Source: Planctomycetales bacterium (GTDB lineage: Bacteria > Planctomycetota > Phycisphaerae > SM23-33). From it: DNA of 15,925 bases. The notes under the pieces are model-generated. The model made no database searches and was not told the origin of the DNA. It saw nothing but the letters and a program-made list of their open reading frames with translations. Positions 8,126 through 15,244 of the stretch are shown here, one piece after another. Position numbers and translations under genes: made by a program. Every line of letters starts with the position of its first letter. Position 1 is the stretch's first letter. The stretch spans positions 1-15,925 of the forward strand of contig DAOVLS010000018.1 in NCBI GenBank assembly GCA_030631125.1. The letters run 5' to 3'.

Positions 8126-8215
8126 CCCATCTAAAACGATGGGCGCCATGCCCTCACCCGTCTTCGGGGGTGGGCACCTGTCTGCCGACAGGCAGGTGTA
8201 ACGCAGTGGCAGACA
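8126..8215 (+). terminator. Hairpin cluster between convergent genes, probable terminator region
   Basis: The hairpins follow each other as CCCAT/ATGGG (8126-8143), GCC-CACCC/GGGTG-GGC (8150-8175) and CACCTGTCT/AGGCAGGTG with a GCCGAC loop (8175-8198). TGTCTGCC (8179-8186) can instead pair perfectly with GGCAGACA (8208-8215). No T-tract follows any of them, so a classical intrinsic terminator is not shown. Their place between two converging genes suits transcript ends or a repetitive palindromic element. Confidence 0.45.
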
Positions 8216-8276
8216 TGCATACCCCCGCGTATGTTCCGAAACAATCTGCAAAACAGTCTGACACGACAACGCAGAG

Positions 8277-8864
8277 TTATTCCGCCACTGCCGGAGCGAC
8301 GGAGGACGTATCGGCCTTGGCGGAAGCCTTGTTGCTTTCGACCTGTCGCTTGTCAATCGTTGAGGCGAGCACCATTGTCAGGCGCCGACCTTCCATTCGG
8401 AAGTCCCGCTCGACCTTGGCGACTTCTTCCAGTGCGGCCTTGATGGAGTTGAGTATCTCCCGCCCGAGGTCCTGGTGTGCCATTTCCCGTCCGCGAAATC
8501 GGAGCGTGAACTGCACCCTGTCGCCTCGCTGGAGGAATTCGCGTGCGCGGTTGATCTTGATTTCAAGATCGTGGCGCCCGATCTTGGGCGTCTTGATGCG
8601 GACCTCCTTCATCTCCACCTCGTGGCGGTGCGCCTTGGCCTTGTGCTGCTTCTTCTTCAGGTCGTACTTGTACTTGCCGTAGTCCATTATCCGGCAGACG
8701 GGCGGATCTGCCGACGGCGCGACCTCCACCAGGTCCAGGTCGACCTGGCGGGCCATTTCAATGGCTTCCCTGGTCTCGACGACACCCGCCTGTTCGCCCT
8801 GGGCGTCTATCAGGCGGATCGGCGAGACACGAATGCGATCATTGCGACGAAGTTCTTTAGCGAT
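8277..8864 (-). CDS. infC: Translation initiation factor IF-3, AUC start
   Basis: IF-3 binds the 30S subunit and checks the start codon and initiator tRNA. The frame gives 195 residues. The N-terminal domain begins AKELRRNDRIRVSPIRLID, runs through DLDLVEVAPSADPPVCRIMDYGKYKYD, and is followed by the C-terminal domain (KEVRIKTPKIGRHDLEIKI and onward) and an acidic, alanine-rich tail of about 20 residues. An ATG exists only at 8756, which would delete the first 36 residues of the N-domain. The frame is open upstream to a TAA, and between that stop and the IF-3 homology there is no ATG, GTG or TTG. ATC at 8864-8862 lies 8 nt after AAGGAG and just before the conserved N-terminus. Rare AUU, AUC or AUA starts are known for infC and allow autoregulation by IF-3. 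It is downstream of thrS. Confidence 0.92.
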   Translation of the reverse strand: MAKELRRNDRIRVSPIRLIDAQGEQAGVVETREAIEMARQVDLDLVEVAPSADPPVCRIMDYGKYKYDLKKKQHKAKAHRHEVEMKEVRIKTPKIGRHDLEIKINRAREFLQRGDRVQFTLRFRGREMAHQDLGREILNSIKAALEEVAKVERDFRMEGRRLTMVLASTIDKRQVESNKASAKADTSSVAPAVAE

Positions 8865-8882
8865 GGTGCGTACTCCTTAATG

Positions 8883-8985
8883 TAATTCGTAATTGGTAAT
8901 TAGTAACTGGTAATTCGTAATTCGTAACTCGTAATTGGGTATCAGGTTTTTTTTGACCAATTACGAATTACTAATTACGAATTAC
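8883..8985. repeat. Heptamer-repeat inverted element between thrS and infC
   Basis: Eight contiguous heptamers of the form TAAYTNG occupy 8883-8938. After an 18-nt loop with a T8 run (8939-8956), four heptamers of the inverse form CNAATTA occupy 8957-8984. The last four units of the left arm (8911-8938) pair with the four on the right in 26 of 28 positions. The element is very AT-rich compared with both neighbours. Its right end lies inside thrS: the ThrRS stop TAA (8977-8975) and the final Asn-Ser codons are repeat sequence. Its left end stops just before the infC Shine-Dalgarno. No U-tract follows the stem in the direction of transcription, so it is not a standard terminator. Confidence 0.9.
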
Positions 8986-10966
8986 TTTTTTCACTAAACG
9001 CCTCTTCTGCGCCTTTTGAGTCCCTTTCGGTTTTGAGTTTATCGATTGCTTCGGTCAGTGCGACTGCGCCGACCTCGCCGGCACCTCGTTTCCGGACGGC
9101 GACGGTATCGGCCTCGACTTCACGCTGTCCGACCACGAAGATGTACGGGATTTTTCGCACAGCGACCCGGCGTATTTTCGCGCCGATTTTATCGGCCGAT
9201 TCGTCCGATTCCATTCGCAATCCAACCGCCCTGCCGGCGGATACGACCTTTGCGGCGTAATCGTCGAATTTTTCGCTCACAGGCAGGACCGCAACCTGCT
9301 CCGGCGCAAGCCACAACGGAAACGCGCCGGCGAAATGCTCGATTAGAATACCGATGAACCGTTCCGGCGAACCGAGCGGCGCGCGGTGAACCATCACCGG
9401 TCTGTGCGGCGCGTTATCTGCGCCGATGTACTCAAGATCGAACCGCTCCGGAAGGTTGTAATCAACCTGTATGGTTCCCAACTGCCACTCTCTACCAATG
9501 CAATCTTTGACGATGAAGTCGATTTTCGGGCCGTAGAAAGCCGCTTCGCCGGGTTCCTCGGCGTAATCCATACCGACTTTTTTTACCACCTGACGGATAT
9601 TTTCCTCTGCCTGGTCCCAGTTCTCGCTTTTACCGATGTATTTTTCACTGTCGGGGTCGCGCAGACCTATCCGCACGCGGTAATCGTCCAGCCCCAGCGT
9701 TTCCAGCACCAGTTTGGTCAGTTCCACGCAGGATTCGATTTCCACCTCCAGTTGCTCCGGCGTGCAGAAGATATGGGCGTCGTCCTGCGTGAAACCGCGG
9801 ACGCGGATAAGCCCGGACAGTTCGCCCGACTGCTCAAGCCGATAGACAGTCCCGAACTCCGAGAGCCTCATCGGAAGGTCGCGGTAACTGCGATGATCGG
9901 CCTTGTAAATCTGTATGTGATGCGGGCAGTTCATCGGTTTGAGCAGGTAGGCCTGATTTTCGTCCACTTCCATTGCCGGGAAAAGCCCATGCTCGTAGTA
10001 CGGGTAATGCCCGCTGGTGCGGTAGAGGTCCACCCTTCCAATGTGTGGCGTGATAACGGCCTGGTAGCCACGCTTGAGCAGTTCGCCCCGCAACCAGCCT
10101 TCCAGTTCCATGCGAAGAATGGTTCCCTTGGGCATCCAAAGCGGAAGCCCCGGCCCGACGGTATCGGAGATAATGAACAGCCCCAACTGTTTGCCGAGGA
10201 CGCGATGGTCGCGCTTCTTCGCCTCCTCGATCCGCTCAAGATGGGCGGCGAGGGCCTTCTTGTCGAAGAAGGCTATGCCGTAGATGCGGGTGAGCATCTT
10301 GTTGTTCTCGTCGCCCCGCCAGTAGGCCCCTGCCGTGGTCAGCAACTTGAAAGCCTTGATCTTTCCGGTGTTCGGCAGGTGCGGCCCGCGGCACATATCC
10401 ACGAAATCGCTCTGCTCGTAAAGGCTGACGGTTTCGACGCCCTCGTCGCGGATAAGGTCGTCGATCATCTCGGCCTTGTAATCCTGACCCAGTTCGGCAA
10501 AGCGTTTCCGTGCCTTGGTAATCGGCAGTTCGCTGCGAACAATGGGGATGTTCTCGCCGACAATTTTCTTCATCTCGGCTTCGATTTTCGGCAGGTCTTC
10601 TGCGCTGATAGGTTCCGGCAGGTCGAAGTCGTAGTAGAAGCCGTACTGGAAATCGTCGGTAAGGGCCGGGCCTATGGTGTATTGAACCTTTCCACCGTAG
10701 AGTTGTCGGACTGCCTGGGCGAGGACATGCGCGGCGGTGTGGCGGAGGATTTCCAGCGACTGTTCGTCGCGGTCGGTGAGGATTTTGACGGTGTGCTCGC
10801 CGTCGGACAGTTCGACGTTGAGATCGACGGCCTGGCCGTCCACTTCAGCGGCGACGGCGGCGGCCGCCAGTCGCGGCGAGATGTCCCCCGCCACTCGCGC
10901 CGGAGTAACCGTATGCTCGTACTGCCTGCTGCTACCGTCAGGTAATTTCACTACAATCATAGCCAT
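8975..10966 (-). CDS. thrS: Threonyl-tRNA synthetase
   Basis: A class II synthetase of 663 residues that charges tRNA-Thr and edits mischarged serine. The TGS domain is at about 4-65 (VVKLPDGSSRQ). The editing domain spans 70-240 with HTAAH (His76, His80) and DMCRGPH (Cys192, His196). The catalytic core shows the zinc ligands Cys347 (PMNCPHH), His398 (TQDDAHIF) and His527 (VMVHRAPLGSPERF). The anticodon-binding domain starts near 553. ATG 10966 was chosen, with ATG 10960 almost equally likely. A TTG at 11023 in the same frame would add a 19-residue tail with no family homology. The Shine-Dalgarno is weak. The C-terminus ends inside an inserted repeat. It lies upstream of infC by 110 nt and is probably co-transcribed. 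Confidence 0.97.
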   Translation of the reverse strand: MAMIVVKLPDGSSRQYEHTVTPARVAGDISPRLAAAAVAAEVDGQAVDLNVELSDGEHTVKILTDRDEQSLEILRHTAAHVLAQAVRQLYGGKVQYTIGPALTDDFQYGFYYDFDLPEPISAEDLPKIEAEMKKIVGENIPIVRSELPITKARKRFAELGQDYKAEMIDDLIRDEGVETVSLYEQSDFVDMCRGPHLPNTGKIKAFKLLTTAGAYWRGDENNKMLTRIYGIAFFDKKALAAHLERIEEAKKRDHRVLGKQLGLFIISDTVGPGLPLWMPKGTILRMELEGWLRGELLKRGYQAVITPHIGRVDLYRTSGHYPYYEHGLFPAMEVDENQAYLLKPMNCPHHIQIYKADHRSYRDLPMRLSEFGTVYRLEQSGELSGLIRVRGFTQDDAHIFCTPEQLEVEIESCVELTKLVLETLGLDDYRVRIGLRDPDSEKYIGKSENWDQAEENIRQVVKKVGMDYAEEPGEAAFYGPKIDFIVKDCIGREWQLGTIQVDYNLPERFDLEYIGADNAPHRPVMVHRAPLGSPERFIGILIEHFAGAFPLWLAPEQVAVLPVSEKFDDYAAKVVSAGRAVGLRMESDESADKIGAKIRRVAVRKIPYIFVVGQREVEADTVAVRKRGAGEVGAVALTEAIDKLKTERDSKGAEEAFSEKSNS

Positions 10967-11000
10967 AGTGCGTTTCTCGGGAAATACGCCGGGCGGTTCG

Positions 11001-11100
11001 TTGGGCAGTCCATCGCCTGCCAACAGGACGCGCCAAAGGCGCCAAGCGGAATTGGCCTGACCGGTCTCGACTTGTCCGGCCTGGTCGTCACGAATTCGTG
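11001..11100 (-). promoter_or_regulatory. Structured leader of thrS
   Basis: Between the probable promoter and thrS are four potential hairpins or palindromes. These are TTGG-CAG/CTGCCAA with one bulge (11001-11023), GCGCC-AAA-GGCGC (11030-11042), GCCAA/TTGGC (11041-11056, alternative to the previous one) and a 12-bp perfect palindrome CACGAATTCGTG (11089-11100). No T-box motif is visible. A translational operator for ThrRS autocontrol is possible but unproven. No gene is seen in 10967-11271. Confidence 0.35.
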
Positions 11101-11117
11101 GTGGTGTTTGTCAACAT

Positions 11118-11123
11118 ATTATA
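11118..11123 (-). promoter_or_regulatory. Perfect -10 box, candidate thrS promoter
   Basis: TATAAT lies on the minus strand at 11123-11118. No convincing -35 is seen at the usual distance. It would start a leader of about 145 nt before thrS. Confidence 0.35.
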
Positions 11124-11197
11124 CTGCCTGGGCGGCTTTGCCCTGACGCCCCAAGCATATCCCCCTGCCGGGGAAAGTCAAACTCTTTTCTAGAAAG

Positions 11198-11267
11198 TTA
11201 GCAGGGATGCAGGGGATGCACGGGATAACAAAAATAATTGATATTTTCTCCCCTGTATCCTTGCTAA
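11198..11267. repeat. 19-bp imperfect inverted repeat downstream of glgP
   Basis: TTAGCAGGGATGCAGGGGA (11198-11216) and TCCCCTGTATCCTTGCTAA (11249-11267) are inverted copies agreeing at 17 of 19 positions around a 32-nt AT-rich centre. The right arm ends 5 nt from the glgP stop. The left arm also holds a short direct repeat, GGGATGCA twice. It may form the 3' end structure of the glgP transcript, or be a small mobile palindromic element. A shorter TCCCC/GGGGA hairpin lies further left, around 11160-11174. Confidence 0.6.
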
Positions 11268-11271
11268 TTCT

Positions 11272-13827
11272 CTACGCCCATTTAATAAGTCCCATTTCTC
11301 TGGGGTCCGGCATGGCTTTGTGCCGTGGCAGGATTCGTACGGTGTACCCGGCCAGGCCGGTTTGTCCGGATGAGACATCTGCGGCGTAATTAAGCCTGCC
11401 TTCGGCATCGCACTGTCCCTGCAGGGTCATTTCCGCCGTCCGGCCTTGCCTGAATTGACCGTCGGGGTCCAACTGCCCGTGATACAACTGTACGGAAACG
11501 TTCTCCGGGCTGATTTCACCCAGCATGATTGTGGCTTCAACCCTGACCAATTGCCCCACGCGCGAGACGCCGTTGATGTTGTCCCGAACGTCCTCAATCC
11601 GCACCTGGGCGAATTTCTCCGTCAGCCACTGCTTCCACTGTGAGAGGTTTTTCGCTTCGGTAAGGTCTTCGGCCACCAGGTTGCCCCACCGCTCGATCGC
11701 CGGCAGGTAGAATTTTTCGGTATATTCGCGCACCAGGCGATTGGAGCTGAAGAACGGTGTAAGTTTCCGCATTGACGCTTTCATCTTTGCGATCCACGCT
11801 CTGGGCAGGCCGTCCGGACCACGCTTGTAGAACGTCGGCGCGACCTCCTTTTCCAGCAGGTCGTAAAGCGCCCGGCTTTCGACGGCGTTCTGGTAATCGA
11901 GGTCCTGGTATCTTTCTCCCGATCCTATCGCCCACCCCACGTCTCCGTCGTATCCCTCGTTCCACCATCCGTCGAGTATGGAGACGTTAAGTCCGCCGTT
12001 GGCGGCGACCTTCATTCCGCTCGTGCCGGACGCCTCCATCGGACGAAGCGGCGTGTTCAGCCAGACATCCACGCCCTGCACCAGGTAACGGGCGAGGTTC
12101 ATATCGTAATCTTCCAGGAAGACTATTCTTCGGCGGAATTCATCTCTCCGACTGATGTGGACTATCTGGCGGATCAGTTCCTTGCCGGGATTGTCGCGCG
12201 GGTGGGCCTTTCCGGCGAAGATAATCTGTACGGGCATTTCCGTATTGTTCAGCAATCGCTCCAGCCGCTCGACATCCTGGAGGATGAGGTTCGCCCGCTT
12301 GTACGTGGCGAATCGGCGTGCGAAGCCGATGGTCAGCGTCTCGGAATCGAGCACTTCGTCCGCACCGGCCAACGCCGATGCGCCCGCCCCGCTGCGGGAC
12401 AACTGTTCTCGAAGCCTGCGGCGGGCGAACGCCACGAGCCTCTCGCGCCGACGCTCGTGTGTCCGCCACAACTCCGTATCGGGAATCTGGTTCACTGCCT
12501 CCCATATGTTCCCGTCGGCGGGACGCTCCTTCCAGGTCGGACCGAGGTACCTGTCGTAAAGCCCGGTGAGACTGTAACTTATCCAACTCCTCGTGTGAAC
12601 GCCGTTGGTGAAGTGAGTAATCGGAACCTCATCGACGGGAAGGTTCGGCCAGATGCCGGACCAAAGGGTCCGGCTGACGTGTCCGTGGAGTTCGCTCACG
12701 GCGTTTCTGTTACTGCTCAGCCTCATCGCCAGAACGGTCAGGCTCATCGGTTCGTCGCCGTTGCCTTCGTCCTGCCGCCCCAGCGAGAGGAACTGCTCAC
12801 GCGAAAAGCCCAACTGCTCCCGGTATCCGCTGAAATATCGCTCAATCATCGCCGGATCGAAGGCGTCGTTACCTGCCGGAACCGGCGTGTGCGTGGTGAA
12901 GACGTTCGAGGCCGACACCGCTTCGCGGGCGGTGGTGAACGAAACGCCTCGCTCGACCATGAGCCGGCGAATCCGCTCCAAACTCAAAAAAGCCGAATGA
13001 CCTTCGTTTGTGTGGAAGACTCCCGGCTCGATCCCTATCGCCGCCAAAGCCCGCACGCCCCCGATGCCGAGGATTATCTCCTGGCGTATCCGCGTCTCCT
13101 GATCCCCGCCGTACAACTGGTCCGTAATCCGCCGGTCCTCGGGCGAATTCTCCGGAAGGTTGGTATCCAGCAGATAGAGATTCACACGACCGACGTGCAC
13201 CACCCATACCTGGATTTTTACCTGTCGGCCCGGAAATTCCACCTCCGTCGTTACCGGCTCGTCATTGACAATGACCGGCTGGACGGGCATGTTATGAAAG
13301 TCGTTGTGGGGGTACGATTCCAGTTGCCACCCGTCGGCGTTCAGTCTCTGGCGGAAGTAGCCCTGCTGATAGAGCAGTCCGACGCCCACCAGCGGCAGGC
13401 ACAGTTCCGAAGCGCTCTTGAGGTGGTCGCCGGCGAGGATTCCAAGCCCGCCGGAGTAAATGGGGATGCACTCGGTCAGCCCGAATTCGGCACAGAAATA
13501 GGCCATTTCGGGCTTTTCCCTTACGCCGTACTTCTGGCACCACCAGCCTTTGCGGGCAAGGTATTCCTGCAACTCGCTGTGCTCGCGCCGGAACTGCGTC
13601 ATAAATCCGGCGTCTTTCGTAACCGCCTCAAGGCGGGGCTGCTCGATCTGCCCCAGCATCGCCACCGGGTTATGCCCCGTCGTCTCCCAAAGCCTCGCAT
13701 CAAGCCGGCGAAAGACCTCGCGCACCTCGCCACGCCATGACCAGCGAAGGTTGTACGCGAGGTTAAGCAGACCTGATAACTCGTCAGGCAGCGACGGCTC
13801 AATCCTGAACGTCCGCAACGGTTTCAT
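11272..13827 (-). CDS. glgP: Alpha-glucan (glycogen/maltodextrin) phosphorylase, GT35
   Basis: An 851-residue PLP-dependent phosphorylase that releases glucose 1-phosphate from alpha-1,4-glucans in the cytoplasm. The N-terminal 10-115 region (LLNLAYNLRWSW ... LWETTGHNP) is the DUF3417 domain of the Thermotoga-type subfamily. The catalytic region holds AEFGLTECIPIYSGGLGILAG near 113-133, HTNEGHSAF (272-280), TTHTPVPAGND (311-321), GFARRFATYKR (501-511) and the PLP site EASGTSGMKVAANGG with Lys606. Residues about 735-850 form an extra C-terminal domain often seen in this subfamily. ATG 13827 is preferred over the TTG just upstream; AAGGA lies about 13 nt before it. It stands between the pseudopilin-like pair and thrS, with 80 nt before it, and shows no functional link to either. 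Confidence 0.95.
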   Translation of the reverse strand: MKPLRTFRIEPSLPDELSGLLNLAYNLRWSWRGEVREVFRRLDARLWETTGHNPVAMLGQIEQPRLEAVTKDAGFMTQFRREHSELQEYLARKGWWCQKYGVREKPEMAYFCAEFGLTECIPIYSGGLGILAGDHLKSASELCLPLVGVGLLYQQGYFRQRLNADGWQLESYPHNDFHNMPVQPVIVNDEPVTTEVEFPGRQVKIQVWVVHVGRVNLYLLDTNLPENSPEDRRITDQLYGGDQETRIRQEIILGIGGVRALAAIGIEPGVFHTNEGHSAFLSLERIRRLMVERGVSFTTAREAVSASNVFTTHTPVPAGNDAFDPAMIERYFSGYREQLGFSREQFLSLGRQDEGNGDEPMSLTVLAMRLSSNRNAVSELHGHVSRTLWSGIWPNLPVDEVPITHFTNGVHTRSWISYSLTGLYDRYLGPTWKERPADGNIWEAVNQIPDTELWRTHERRRERLVAFARRRLREQLSRSGAGASALAGADEVLDSETLTIGFARRFATYKRANLILQDVERLERLLNNTEMPVQIIFAGKAHPRDNPGKELIRQIVHISRRDEFRRRIVFLEDYDMNLARYLVQGVDVWLNTPLRPMEASGTSGMKVAANGGLNVSILDGWWNEGYDGDVGWAIGSGERYQDLDYQNAVESRALYDLLEKEVAPTFYKRGPDGLPRAWIAKMKASMRKLTPFFSSNRLVREYTEKFYLPAIERWGNLVAEDLTEAKNLSQWKQWLTEKFAQVRIEDVRDNINGVSRVGQLVRVEATIMLGEISPENVSVQLYHGQLDPDGQFRQGRTAEMTLQGQCDAEGRLNYAADVSSGQTGLAGYTVRILPRHKAMPDPREMGLIKWA

Positions 13828-13846
13828 CAAGGTATCGCCATCCTTA

Positions 13847-13876
13847 TTTATAAGGTTACACGGGCGGCGCAGACAA
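13847..13876 (-). promoter_or_regulatory. Possible glgP promoter
   Basis: TTGTCT (13876-13871) and TATAAA (13852-13847) have an 18-nt spacer. The transcript would start very near the Shine-Dalgarno, giving a leader of only about 15-20 nt. It overlaps the hairpin at 13861-13886. Confidence 0.3.
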
Positions 13877-13886
13877 AACCCGCCCG
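13861..13886 (-). terminator. GC-rich hairpin after the pseudopilin-like pair
   Basis: CGGGCGG (13861-13867) and CCGCCCG (13880-13886) form a perfect 7-bp stem with a 12-nt loop, 21 nt past the stop of the upstream gene. No clear U-tract follows, so termination is only plausible. Confidence 0.4.
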
Positions 13887-13907
13887 CGACTGATTTTATC
13901 GGCTATT

Positions 13908-14432
13908 TTACACAGGAAAATTATGCTCAATTTTCTTGCCGAGGTAGGAATAGGTACGTTGCAGGGCTGTGCGAAGTTCACGCGGCGTCAATTCGACGGT
14001 GCGATAATCGTTCATTACCGCCAGGAGAGGCTCGCCTCGCTTGCGGGTGGTAATCGTGCACAGCAGCACAAGGTCGGCAGGGTCGGTCTTCCGCAAGGCA
14101 GGGAAATACAGGACGTCCGGGTTGGAACCGAATCGACCGGTGGTCGCATCAATGGCTGGGATCGGCGAACGCTTCCGGTCGAACAGATCCCCCGCTGAGA
14201 GCAGGTCCGCCTTGACCAGCGCTTCGAGATTCACAGGCCGGCGCTGATTCGATTTCTCATAAGCAGCCACCGCCCCGCCGACCTTGCGAATCTGCTCGAT
14301 CGAAAGAGTCATCTGCAACCGGAACGGATGCCGATCCTTCCACTCAAAATACATAGACAGGCAGACGAAAAAAACAACGACCGCTAAAAGGCTTATTGCT
14401 ACTCCCCACGTAAATGGCGAAGAATTCTTCAT
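13908..14432 (-). CDS. Membrane-anchored pseudopilin-like protein
   Basis: A 174-residue protein of unknown function. Residues about 9-30 (a Val/Leu/Phe-rich stretch ending LSMYFEW) form one membrane segment; the rest would lie outside the cytoplasmic membrane. The part after the anchor (IEQIRKVGGAVAAYEKSNQRRPVNLEALVKADLL, about 45-78) has the layout of the long helix and first loop of type II secretion pseudopilins. However, there is no prepilin peptidase site (G-F-x-x-x-E) before the hydrophobic segment. An AGGAG lies about 9 nt before the ATG. The start overlaps the stop of the upstream gene as ATGA, so the two are surely co-expressed and may form a pair. Confidence 0.7.
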   Translation of the reverse strand: MKNSSPFTWGVAISLLAVVVFFVCLSMYFEWKDRHPFRLQMTLSIEQIRKVGGAVAAYEKSNQRRPVNLEALVKADLLSAGDLFDRKRSPIPAIDATTGRFGSNPDVLYFPALRKTDPADLVLLCTITTRKRGEPLLAVMNDYRTVELTPRELRTALQRTYSYLGKKIEHNFPV

Positions 14433-14974
14433 TGTCCCGCTCTCCTCTCTTCAGCAATGTACTCGTTGAGGCGTTGAAGTTCCCCAGCGAATACAGTCAT
14501 GTCTCCCGTACCCTTTACATTGGTGGCAACATAGAGCACGTTGACGTACTCCTGCCCGTGATTGGCGGGAAGTTCGAAGGCGAGAATAAGGCCGCCGGGA
14601 GTATCCCAATCAAAACCCGACACATATATGTAGTCGCAATGTGCCTCAATGTCGGCTGGGCGTGTTGTTGTCGCACGTTTTGTACCGGAAGACGGGCAGA
14701 CAAACATTCCGGGCGAGACATTATCAGCCTGCACCAGCGTCGCCAAGTCCGGCGGGAACAAATCATCATTCTCATCTGCATACAACACAACGCCATTACC
14801 GATCCCTTTGAGATTCGCCCCGCATATGGACTGTTTGGCTAATTCCTTGCTTCGGCCACCTGTTGGCATGCAGATCGCTAAAGGCAACGCGATAATTATA
14901 TACACCAGTATAAAACCCGCCAAAAATTTGAGAATCCGTTGCACCTTTCCTTCCTGTTCGTTCGGTTCGTCCAT
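14429..14974 (-). CDS. Membrane-anchored pseudopilin-like protein, DUF1559-like
   Basis: The chosen ATG at 14974 gives 181 residues and has AAGGAG 8 nt upstream; the ATG at 14980 is only 2 nt from it and is less likely. A membrane segment covers about residues 14-36 (LAGFILVYIIIALPLAICM). It is followed by SKELAKQSICGANLKGIGNGVVLYADENDDLFPPDL, the signature seen after the N-terminal helix in planctomycete pseudopilins (C-x-NLK-x-IG, then YA-x-EN and FP). FVCPSS near 90 fits the same group. As in its neighbour, the prepilin cleavage motif is missing and the hydrophobic part begins after a charged segment. It overlaps the next gene by ATGA. The role is unknown; an envelope protein derived from a pseudopilin is the best guess. 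Confidence 0.74.
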   Translation of the reverse strand: MDEPNEQEGKVQRILKFLAGFILVYIIIALPLAICMPTGGRSKELAKQSICGANLKGIGNGVVLYADENDDLFPPDLATLVQADNVSPGMFVCPSSGTKRATTTRPADIEAHCDYIYVSGFDWDTPGGLILAFELPANHGQEYVNVLYVATNVKGTGDMTVFAGELQRLNEYIAEERRAGQ

Positions 14975-15014
14975 ATCCATAACTCCTTATTACTCAAACT
15001 GACCGATTCCTATA

Positions 15015-15093
15015 AGCCCGAAGGGCTGGCGGATGGTAGCCGGAGGCGTAAGCCTCCGGAAAACGGGATGTTAGAAAACAGCCCCGAGGGGGC
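15015..15093 (+). repeat. Three-hairpin module, left copy
   Basis: Its parts are AGCCC-GAA-GGGCT (15015-15027), a 12-nt spacer, CCGGAGGC-GTAA-GCCTCCGG (15040-15059), a 21-nt spacer, and GCCCC-GAG-GGGGC (15081-15093). All three stems are perfect. The same order and loop types recur inverted at 15140-15220. No gene is seen in 14981-15244. Confidence 0.85.
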
Positions 15094-15139
15094 GTCGGAG
15101 ATGTAAGGGCTGCCGGAAAGATCGCGTCTTTTCTCCTTC

Positions 15140-15220
15140 GTCCCTTCGGGACTGATATTCATAACACCTTATTTACCGTGGGCTTACGCCCACGGCTACT
15201 GTCCGATGCCCTTTCAGGGC
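15140..15220 (-). repeat. Three-hairpin module, right inverted copy
   Basis: Read on the minus strand: GCCCT-GAA-AGGGC (15220-15208), a 12-nt spacer, CCGTGGGC-GTAA-GCCCACGG (15195-15176), a 23-nt spacer, and GTCCC-GAA-GGGAC (15152-15140). Compared with the left copy the GTAA loop is identical. The stems differ by paired changes, and the first spacer matches at 8 of 12 bases including the final GTAG. Confidence 0.85.
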
Positions 15221-15244
15221 TACAAAATCGGTCATCCCGATTTA

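Noticed and set aside
8883..8985. A CRISPR-like array.
   Set aside because: Units are contiguous heptamers without spacers and include an inverted arm.
10967..11023. TTG start adding 19 residues to ThrRS.
   Set aside because: The extra residues have no counterpart in the family, and the hairpin at 11001-11023 would lie over the start.
10967..11117. A T-box riboswitch for thrS.
   Set aside because: The conserved T-box sequence and a terminator with a U-tract were not found.
9386..13740. Long plus-strand open frames opposite thrS and glgP, and similar ones opposite the M24 and beta-helix genes.
   Set aside because: They mirror GC-rich, well-identified genes, show no domains, and have the composition of antisense shadows.
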